Of a stretch of 33,810 bases of DNA, positions 1 to 7,446 are shown one piece after another (position 1 is the stretch's first letter; every line of letters starts with the position of its first letter). A program made the translations under genes and the position numbers. The stretch spans positions 5 to 33,814 of the forward strand of contig JAANWX010000037.1 in the NCBI GenBank assembly GCA_018263575.1. The letters are read 5' to 3'. The DNA is from Chloroflexota bacterium (GTDB lineage Bacteria; Chloroflexota; Anaerolineae; Anaerolineales; UBA11858). Below the pieces are notes generated by a model, which worked only from the letters and a program-made list of their open reading frames with translations, did no database searches and was not told the DNA's origin.

Positions 1-1
1 G

Positions 2-121
2 CGCATTTTAGGTTTCTCTGGCCCTGACGCCATTGCCTGGGTTCGAGAATACGTCCCCGGCGCGCTCGAAAACCCCGCTCAAGAGAAATTTGTGACGGAG
101 AGATGTGGAGGTGGGCCCTAA
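2..121 (+). CDS. C-terminal end of an upstream protein of unknown function (partial at window edge)
   Basis: Open frame from the window edge, ...RILGFSGPDAIAWVREYVPGALENPAQEKFVTERCGGGP*, TAA at 119-121. Too short to assign. Confidence 0.4.
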   Translation, partial: RILGFSGPDAIAWVREYVPGALENPAQEKFVTERCGGGP

Positions 122-142
122 GACAGTTGCTAACCGTTTAGT

Positions 143-188
143 CCCGGAAGTCCCCGGCACTTTGTACTAAGTGCCGGGGACTTCCGGG
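143..188. repeat. Perfect 20-bp inverted repeat with 6-nt loop (CCCGGAAGTCCCCGGCACTT / AAGTGCCGGGGACTTCCGGG)
   Basis: Arms 143-162 and 169-188 are exact reverse complements; intergenic. Confidence 0.9.
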
Positions 189-319
189 GCAAACCTTAAA
201 GGCCAATGGCGAGTGGTATAATTTGGATGGGTTAGAATTGAAATAGATTCGCATCTGGCACCCAGAGGTATGCTGTACAGGCCCTGGATATTCGATTTGG
301 TTACGATGAGGAATAGCAT

Positions 320-754
320 ATGCGTTTATATTTTGATAATTGTTGTTTCAATCGGCCTTTTGACGATCAAAGCTCATTGACTATTCGCCTTGAGACAGAG
401 GCGAAAGTGCATATTCAAACAGCTATTCGTGCTGGAGAGTATGCTTTGGGTTGGTCGTATATGCTTGACTATGAAAATGCAGCTAACCCTCTTGAAGAGC
501 GACGTAGCGAGATTCAGAAGTGGGAGACTTTGGCAGATTCTTTTGTGGTTGAATCTCCTGCTATTTTGGAGATGATGCAAGAGATCGTGTCAGTAGGGAT
601 CAAACCATTGGATGCGTTACATGTTGCTTGTGCTATGGAATTAGAATGCCAGTATTTTCTGACAGTTGATAAAGGTGTCCTGAATCGTGCTCAGGCAATT
701 ACCGGTATACAGATTGTGAACCCAATTGATTTTGTAATAGAACAAGGATTATAA
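320..754 (+). CDS. PIN-domain-like protein, putative toxin
   Basis: MRLYFDNCCFNRPFDDQ N-terminus, IKPLDALHVACAMELECQYFLTVDKG motif typical of PIN nucleases; followed 2 nt later by a small ORF. Confidence 0.75.
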   Translation: MRLYFDNCCFNRPFDDQSSLTIRLETEAKVHIQTAIRAGEYALGWSYMLDYENAANPLEERRSEIQKWETLADSFVVESPAILEMMQEIVSVGIKPLDALHVACAMELECQYFLTVDKGVLNRAQAITGIQIVNPIDFVIEQGL

Positions 755-756
755 CG

Positions 757-969
757 ATGACAATAAAAGCAGATGCAGAAATTAAAGTTTTAGGATTCGA
801 GGCTCTGTCTCGACATTTAGGCTTGGTAGAGGCAGAACGTTTTATTGCTTTAGTCCAACGAGAAAAATTCGATTACACACAATGGCGGCAGAATTTGTTT
901 GCTGAGTTAAGCGGTGAGGAAATCAGCAGTCAAGCGATGGCGTTTCAACGCCGAAAACAAAGCGAATGA
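757..969 (+). CDS. Small protein paired with the PIN-like gene, putative antitoxin
   Basis: 70 aa, starts 2 nt after the PIN ORF; acidic/amphipathic sequence MTIKADAEIKVLGFEALSRHLGLVEAERFIALV. Confidence 0.6.
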   Translation: MTIKADAEIKVLGFEALSRHLGLVEAERFIALVQREKFDYTQWRQNLFAELSGEEISSQAMAFQRRKQSE

Positions 970-1028
970 ACTCGCCGCCCGGCCATGCGAATCAATTCGC
1001 TGCTGGCCTGCATAGCGAATAAATTCGC
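962..1028. repeat. Three iterated small hairpins GCGAATnAAyTCGC
   Basis: GCGAATGAACTCGC (962-975), GCGAATCAATTCGC (987-1000), GCGAATAAATTCGC (1015-1028). Confidence 0.8.
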
Positions 1029-1186
1029 CATCCGCCTACGCGGATTAGAAATTAAACAGCGTTAACCGACGCGCTCTGTGTGCTTTGGCAAAAACAAAAA
1101 AAGGTTTAAATCCGCGTTCATCCGCTGAATCAGCGTCATCAGCGTTCCATTAAATCAGCAGTAAATGAAAAATCGAGGAGATAACT

Positions 1187-4100
1187 ATGAGCGATGTCAT
1201 GTACCCCGTAAAATTCAAGAACCTGCTCCACTGGATGATTGAGGAGTACCAAAACGAGAACCGTATCTTCAACATCCCGGCGGAGAAATTTTATTATAAA
1301 CCGGACGAGACCTATTTTGAGATTTTCGGTGAAAAGTGCGAGACGCCCCTAGGCCCCGCCGCCGGCCCTCACACGCAAATTGCCCAAAACATCCTCGTTG
1401 CTTATCTGACCGGGGGACGTTTTTTCGAGCTTAAGACCGTTCAAATCATGGATGAGCTTGAAATCGAGAAACCCTGTATCGACGCCCCGGATGAAGGCTA
1501 CAACACAGAATGGTCAACGGAGCTCAAGGTGGAAGAGGCCTTCGAGGAATATGTCAAAGCCTGGTTTCTGATCTATGTGGCTGAAAAAATGCTGGGGATT
1601 TCTCAATCCGACGAGCGGGCCTTTGTCTTCAACATGAGCGTTGGTTACGATTTGGAGGGCATAAAGTCCCCCAAGATTGACGCTTTCATCGAAGGTCTAA
1701 AAGACGCCTCTGAGACACAGATCTTCCAAGAGTGCATCGCAGAATTGGAGAGAGCCATCCGGGCCGGGGAAATTCCCAACGTAGAGGAGGAGGGATTCGC
1801 CGCTGGGATCTCCTCCTACATCTCCAACTCTATCACCCTCTCCACCATGCACGGCACCCCCCCCGACGAACAGGAATCGATTTGTAAGTACTTGATTGCT
1901 GAGAAAGGCCTCCACACCTTCGTCAAGCTCAACCCGACCTTGCTGGGCTACGAGTACGTCCAAGACGCTTTCACGAAGTTGGGGTACGACCATATCACCC
2001 TCGAGGAGGACACCTTTGCTCACGACCTACAATATCCCGCCGCGGTGGAGATGATCCGTAACTTGCGGGCCTTTTCCGAGGAACACGAGGTGGCCTTTGG
2101 GGTGAAATTATCCAATACCCTGGCTGTGGTCAACGACAAAGGGATGTTGCCCACCGACGAGATGTACATGAGCGGGCGTGCACTTTATCCTCTAACCATC
2201 AATTTGGCTCGCATGCTATCTGAAGAGTTTGAGGGTCGATTACCCATCTCTTACGCTGGGGGCGCAAATGCATTCAATGTTGCTGACATCTTCGAAACTG
2301 GCATTAAGCCCATCACCGTAGCTACTGATTTCCTGAAACCGGGTGGATATTCTCGACAGAAACAAATGGTCGAGCACCTTGAAGAGTCTATGAAATCAAT
2401 TCCACCGGAATCCGTTTCCCTGGAGCGGTTGCGCCGGGTGGCTGAAGACTCCTTGACAAAGCATATTTATCAAAAAGAGGCCAAACCCGATGAACCCATG
2501 AAGACCGGCCAAAAGTTGGGCTTGCTGGATTGTTTCGTGGCCCCCTGCGTGGTGGCTTGTCCCATCCACCAGGATGTCCCGGAATATATCCGGCTGATCG
2601 GTGAAGGGAGATATTTTGAGGCCTACCAGTTAATCGTGTCTAAAAACGCCCTTCCTTTTTTCACCGGATTCATCTGTGAGAGGCCCTGTGAGTATAAATG
2701 TGTTCGCAACGATTATGAATGTGCCGTTCGCATTCGTGACCTAAAAAGGATCGCCGATGAGAGGGGGTTTGACCAGTATGTGGAGACCCTGGCGGATCCC
2801 AAGCCCAAAAATGGCGTCAAAGTGGCCGTGATCGGCGCAGGATCGTCCGGCCTTTCCTCCGCCTACTTCTTGGCCCGGGAAGGTTTCGAGGTCACCGTCT
2901 TTGACAAGACCAACAAACCGGGCGGGATGGTGGAACACGGCATTCCAGATTTTCGCATTCCCGATTGGGCCATCGAAAAAGACCTGGCCCTCGTCAAGTC
3001 GACGGGCGTGAATTTTGAACTGGGCTGCGACCCCAAGATCGATGTTCAAAAACTCAAGGAAGATGGGTATAAATATATCCACTTGGCTATTGGAGCCTGG
3101 AAGTCACGCATGTTGGAGGTGGAAGGCGACCAGGACAAAGTGCGCGGGGCCATCAAATTCCTGCGAAAATTCAAGCGAGACCCACAATCGGTACGGCTTG
3201 GTAAAAACGTGGCCGTCATCGGCGCGGGGAACAGTGCCATGGACAGCGCTAGAGCGGCCAAGCGTGTGGCTGGCGTGGAAAACGTCACCATCATTTACCG
3301 CCGCACTCAAAAACAAATGCCCGCTGAGCCTGAAGAACTAGAGCTTGCCTTAGAAGATGACATCACCTTCCGCGAATTGCTGAACCCCGTTTCATTAAAA
3401 GATGGCATTCTGACTTGCCAGCAAATGAAGTTGGGTGAGGTAGATGCCAGCGGCCGGCGGCGTCCCCTTCCCGTGGAGGGTGAATTTGTCGAGTTCGAGA
3501 TCGACACCGTCCTCTCCGCCATTGGCGAGTTGGTGGATTATGACCTCCTGGAGGCCAACGGGATCGCCATCGACGAGCGGGGCGACATCCTCGTTGACCG
3601 GTTCAACGAAACCAGCGTGGAAAATGTCTACATTGGTGGGGACGCCTACCGTGGCCCGGCCTCTATCGTTGAGGCCATCGCCGATGGTCAGGCGGTGGCG
3701 GATGGGATTTTTGCCAAGGAAGGCGTGGAATCTGAAATCTACACCCCCGATGATTATGCCTTTGACCAGCCCCAACGTTTGGAAGACATCACCGCCCGGA
3801 AGGCCGTCCTCCACCCCATCGTCCCCGATGACGAATTCGACACGGACTATGCCACCGAGGCGAATCGCTGCTTAGAATGTAACCTGGTTTGCAATAAATG
3901 CGTCGAGGTATGCCCTAACGGCGCCAACGTGGCCGTCGTGGTGGATTCCCCCGGCTTGCGGGACGTCAACCAAATTTTGCACGTGGAAGGTCTCTGCAAC
4001 GAATGTGGCAACTGCACCACTTTTTGCCCCTATGACGGCGACCCCTACAAAGATAAATTCACCCTCTACTGGAAACTTGAGGACTTCGAGGTCATGGAGA

Positions 4101-4294
4101 ACGACGGCTACCTCTACCTCACAGACTCGACCCTCAGGATGAAACACGCTGGCGAGGTCTACGACCTGAGCTTGGATAACGGCCAAGTCGCTTTCCAAAA
4201 CCCCGCTGTAACTCCCACCCCCGAGATGGGACACCTGCTGGCAATGATTCAGGCCGTTGAGGAGCGCTACCGGTATTTGATGGGTGGGTATTAG
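1187..4294 (+). CDS. ygfK: Putative selenate reductase subunit YgfK (FAD/NAD-dependent, Fe-S oxidoreductase)
   Basis: 1035 aa; glutamate-synthase-like CVAPCVVACPIHQDVPEYIRLIGEG, GAGSSGLSSAYFLAREGFEVTVFDK FAD site, GAGNSAMDSARAAKR, C-terminal CNLVCNKCVEVCPNGAN / CNECGNCTTFCPYDGDPY Fe-S motifs; followed by ssnA-like gene as in E. coli. Confidence 0.88.
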   Translation: MSDVMYPVKFKNLLHWMIEEYQNENRIFNIPAEKFYYKPDETYFEIFGEKCETPLGPAAGPHTQIAQNILVAYLTGGRFFELKTVQIMDELEIEKPCIDAPDEGYNTEWSTELKVEEAFEEYVKAWFLIYVAEKMLGISQSDERAFVFNMSVGYDLEGIKSPKIDAFIEGLKDASETQIFQECIAELERAIRAGEIPNVEEEGFAAGISSYISNSITLSTMHGTPPDEQESICKYLIAEKGLHTFVKLNPTLLGYEYVQDAFTKLGYDHITLEEDTFAHDLQYPAAVEMIRNLRAFSEEHEVAFGVKLSNTLAVVNDKGMLPTDEMYMSGRALYPLTINLARMLSEEFEGRLPISYAGGANAFNVADIFETGIKPITVATDFLKPGGYSRQKQMVEHLEESMKSIPPESVSLERLRRVAEDSLTKHIYQKEAKPDEPMKTGQKLGLLDCFVAPCVVACPIHQDVPEYIRLIGEGRYFEAYQLIVSKNALPFFTGFICERPCEYKCVRNDYECAVRIRDLKRIADERGFDQYVETLADPKPKNGVKVAVIGAGSSGLSSAYFLAREGFEVTVFDKTNKPGGMVEHGIPDFRIPDWAIEKDLALVKSTGVNFELGCDPKIDVQKLKEDGYKYIHLAIGAWKSRMLEVEGDQDKVRGAIKFLRKFKRDPQSVRLGKNVAVIGAGNSAMDSARAAKRVAGVENVTIIYRRTQKQMPAEPEELELALEDDITFRELLNPVSLKDGILTCQQMKLGEVDASGRRRPLPVEGEFVEFEIDTVLSAIGELVDYDLLEANGIAIDERGDILVDRFNETSVENVYIGGDAYRGPASIVEAIADGQAVADGIFAKEGVESEIYTPDDYAFDQPQRLEDITARKAVLHPIVPDDEFDTDYATEANRCLECNLVCNKCVEVCPNGANVAVVVDSPGLRDVNQILHVEGLCNECGNCTTFCPYDGDPYKDKFTLYWKLEDFEVMENDGYLYLTDSTLRMKHAGEVYDLSLDNGQVAFQNPAVTPTPEMGHLLAMIQAVEERYRYLMGGY

Positions 4295-4445
4295 GAATCA
4301 GGAGATCAGGAAACCAGGAATCAGGAGATCAGGAAATCAGGAAATCAGGAAGACAGGAAAACAGGAAAACAGGAAACCAGGAAACCAGGAATCAGGAGAT
4401 CAGGAGATCAGGAAAACAGGAATCAGGAAACCAGGAATCAGGGAT
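4293..4445. repeat. Degenerate tandem array of 8-9 nt word (CAGGAAAY / CAGGAGAT)
   Basis: AGGAATCAGGAGATCAGGAAACCAGGAATCAGG... visible directly after the ygfK stop. Confidence 0.95.
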
Positions 4446-4464
4446 TAGGAGGATGCGGAACGGA

Positions 4465-4505
4465 AGGTGCATTGCACTCCTTGTTTTTAGGAGTGCGTTG
4501 CACCT
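4465..4505. repeat. Nested-palindrome hairpin element, copy 1
   Basis: AGGTGCATTGCACTCC-ttgttttta-GGAGTGCGTTGCACCT. Confidence 0.9.
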
Positions 4506-4684
4506 GATCCCCCAATCCCCTCTCCCCCTGGGATGCCCAAAGGGCACAGCCTACAACCTAGGGTTGCCCACCGGGCGGGCTGCACACCGTGAGCAAAGGG
4601 AGGGCTAGGGTGAGGGCTTTGTGTTCTCAACAAAAACTTTGTGCACTTTGTGTCTCTGTGGTGAAATTATAAGAGGAGTTACCG

Positions 4685-6007
4685 ATGACAATTCGATTTG
4701 AAAACGGCACCATTGTAACTTTAGGCGAAGATAACCAAGTCCTAAAAAACAGCACCCTCGTCACCGACGGGGAAAACGTCGCCGCCATGGGCGGAGGGGC
4801 CGAGATGCGGGAACGCTACCCCGATGCGGAGGTGGTGGACTGCTCGGGCCAGGTCATCCTCCCCGGATTCATCTGCACCCACCATCACTTCTACTCCACC
4901 ATGGCCCGGGGCATGGCCATCCCCGGCGAACCGGCCTCTAATTTTGTCGAAATCCTGGAACGCTTATGGTGGAAACTTGACATGGCCCTCTCCGAGGACG
5001 ATATCGCCCCCTCGGCCCAAATTCCCCTCATCGAGTGCATTCGCAACGGCACCACCACCGTCATCGACCACCACGCCTCTCCCTCTTTCCGGGATGGCTC
5101 CTTGGACATCATCGAAGAGGCCGTCCGTGAGGCTGGTCTGCGGGCCTCCCTTTGTTACGAGGTCTCAGACCGCAACGTGCCCGGAGCCGGGATCGCCGAG
5201 AACGAGCGTTTCATTAAAAAGGTGGGGCAGGGGGATGGGCAGATTGCGGCCATGATGGGCTTGCACGCCTCCTTCACCGTTTCCGACGAGACGGTCGAAA
5301 AGTGCGTGGGCATCGCCAAAGACGCCGGGGTGGGATGTCACATCCATGTGGCGGAAGACGCCGCCGACCGGGAGGATTCCCTCGCAAAATACGGGAAACC
5401 CACCGTCAACCGCCTTCACGACCTGGGCGTGACCGGCCAGAACTCCATCTTTGTCCACTGCGTCCACGTTGACCTCTCCGAGATGGATATCCTGGCCGAT
5501 ACGGACACCATCGTCGTCCACAACCCCGAATCGAACATGAACAACGCTGTCGGCGTCACTCCCCTCCTTGAATTACTGGAAAAAGGTGTTTTGGTGGGCT
5601 TGGGCACAGACGGCATGGCCTCGGATATGCTCTCCCAGATGCGAGTGGCTTATTTGCTGCATCGGCTCGCCAACCGGGATCCGCGCGTAGCTTTTGTCGA
5701 AGCTCCCCAACTATTACTGGGGAACAATGCCGAAATCGCCCGTCGCCAGTTTGGTCTCCGCCTGGGCGAGATTGCCCCCGGCCTCCCGGCTGACCTGGCC
5801 ATTTTAGATTACCATCCTCCCACGCCCTTCAGCGAGAAAAACACCCTGGGACACCTTATTTTTGGTATGACTGACGCTAGGGTCGATACCACCGTTTGCC
5901 GGGGCGAAATTCTAATGAGGAACAAAGAAATTCTCACTCTCGACGAAGAACGCATAGCAGCCCGCTCCCGTGAGCTGGCGCCGAAGATGTGGAAGAGATT
6001 GGTCTGA
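4685..6007 (+). CDS. ssnA: Putative aminohydrolase SsnA (amidohydrolase superfamily)
   Basis: 440 aa; metal motifs THHHFYSTMARGM, HIHVAED, HCVHVD, LGTDGMASDM; adjacent to ygfK. Confidence 0.87.
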   Translation: MTIRFENGTIVTLGEDNQVLKNSTLVTDGENVAAMGGGAEMRERYPDAEVVDCSGQVILPGFICTHHHFYSTMARGMAIPGEPASNFVEILERLWWKLDMALSEDDIAPSAQIPLIECIRNGTTTVIDHHASPSFRDGSLDIIEEAVREAGLRASLCYEVSDRNVPGAGIAENERFIKKVGQGDGQIAAMMGLHASFTVSDETVEKCVGIAKDAGVGCHIHVAEDAADREDSLAKYGKPTVNRLHDLGVTGQNSIFVHCVHVDLSEMDILADTDTIVVHNPESNMNNAVGVTPLLELLEKGVLVGLGTDGMASDMLSQMRVAYLLHRLANRDPRVAFVEAPQLLLGNNAEIARRQFGLRLGEIAPGLPADLAILDYHPPTPFSEKNTLGHLIFGMTDARVDTTVCRGEILMRNKEILTLDEERIAARSRELAPKMWKRLV

Positions 6008-6200
6008 TTGGTCGGAATGGTCGAATTAGTCTGATTGGTCGAAATAGTCGAAATAGTCGAATTGGTCGAAGTTGTCTCAGTAATCTAAGTAGTCGAGGCA
6101 GATCAATCAAATTACTCAGGCTGTTCGACCACTAAGACCACTAAGACCACTCAGACCACTCAGGCCACTCAGACTACTCAGACTACTCAGACCAATTCAA
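6007..6200. repeat. Degenerate 9-10 nt tandem array with opposing halves (GAATTGGTC... then ...GACCACTCA)
   Basis: gattggtcgaaatagtcgaaatagtcgaattggtc followed by ccactaagaccactaagaccactcagaccactcag. Confidence 0.92.
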
Positions 6201-6209
6201 CCTATCTCC

Positions 6210-6247
6210 AGGTGCAATGCACTTTAGACTGCAAGTGCAACGCACCT
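6210..6247. repeat. Nested-palindrome hairpin element, copy 2
   Basis: AGGTGCAATGCACTT-tagactgc-AAGTGCAACGCACCT. Confidence 0.88.
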
Positions 6248-6265
6248 TCGACCACTCAGACCACT

Positions 6266-6562
6266 ATGGCTACTTTCAAAAAATTCGAAGACATCCGTAG
6301 CTGGCAAAACGCTAGAATATTATCTCGGATGATCTACCAAGTCTCTAACCAAGGAGCCTTTGCAAAGGATTATCGGTTGCGGGATCAAATCCGGGGAGCT
6401 GCGGGATCAGTGATGCACAATATTGCTGAAGGCTTTGGCGCTGGTTCTGATAATGAGTTCATCCGATTTTTGGGATACGCCCGGCGCTCAGCGGCTGAGA
6501 CGCAGTCCCAGCTCTACATTGCCTTAGATCAAAACTACATTACTGAAGACCAAATTCAGTAA
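6266..6562 (+). pseudogene. Four-helix-bundle (S23 rRNA intervening-sequence-type) protein, 3'-truncated
   Basis: [29 protein letters not shown]...[54 protein letters not shown], then stops where transposase-like sequence begins; the last helix is missing. Confidence 0.75.
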
Positions 6563-7131
6563 ATCACAGAATGAGGTGGTTTGTGTGCAGGGACAGCACA
6601 AATGGCTGAATAGTCATTCTCGATTGCACGGATTAACAGCCTGCAAAAACGGTGTAAGCGCAAGCGGTTTTCATCAATACGACGAGGACCAGGAGCAAGC
6701 AAGCGAGCAAACTCCCATTTCAAAAAGACCCAAGCGTTGGTGAGGATCAGGCCCACACTCTGTAAGAAGAAACGCATGGTTGGGTTGCGGGAAGTAGTAG
6801 TGGCTCGTACTCGCCGAAGCAAGCGATAACTACATTCCACACCAAAGCGACGGCGATATTGCTGGTATACTTTGTCGGCTGACCAATCTAAAAGGATGAG
6901 GATAAACGATAACCACTTGCGGCGACGTTTCCCTGTTTTATCGGGCACCAAAGATGCTTTCATAGCAATTGTAGCCTGGGTTCCGTCAGTGAATGTATAA
7001 GAAGTTATGTAGCTTTTGCGACCACGACATAATGCCCGTGTCCCGCCGGTTTTTCCACGAATTGGATTGAGCCGCAGGCTCAACCGCATGAAATCCGAAC
7101 CCAAATCGCCAACGCGATCAACGAGACCCAT
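6556..7131 (-). mobile_element. C-terminal fragment of a DDE transposase (IS remnant)
   Basis: QQYRRRFGVECSYRLLRRVRATTTSRNPTMRFFLQSVGLILTNAWVFLKW resembles the C-terminal part of IS4/ISH3-like transposases; no N-terminal catalytic part in frame. Confidence 0.7.
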
Positions 7132-7360
7132 AACCCCAACGGTGCACGCAAATGTTGTAGATTATCATGCTCATAGCGGCGTACCCCAAGGGCATGCTCC
7201 GCGATCCCCGCCGCCGTACTCCTGCGAGTATGCTTCGCGAAGGACTGCGGCTAGAGCATTGTTATCCTACTTTTCTACAGAACTCGAGTGCACCCACCCC
7301 AACCACCCCGCCTATCGTAGATAGTATAGCATAATTCTGTTCTTTGTTCGCAAATTTCCG

Positions 7361-7440
7361 CCCGCACTCCGCATTCCCCAATCCGCACTCCGCAATCCGC
7401 ACTCGTCACATGGCACATGCCACATGCAACATGCAACTCG
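7361..7440. repeat. Degenerate short-word array (CCGCACT / CACATGC words)
   Basis: cccgcactccgcattccccaatccgcactccgcaatccgcactcgtcacatggcacatgccacatgcaacatgcaa. Confidence 0.85.
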
Positions 7441-7446
7441 CCCTTT

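Noticed and set aside
4293-4445. CRISPR array
   Set aside because: Units are only 8-9 nt with no unique spacers; no cas genes in the window. The same applies to the other arrays.
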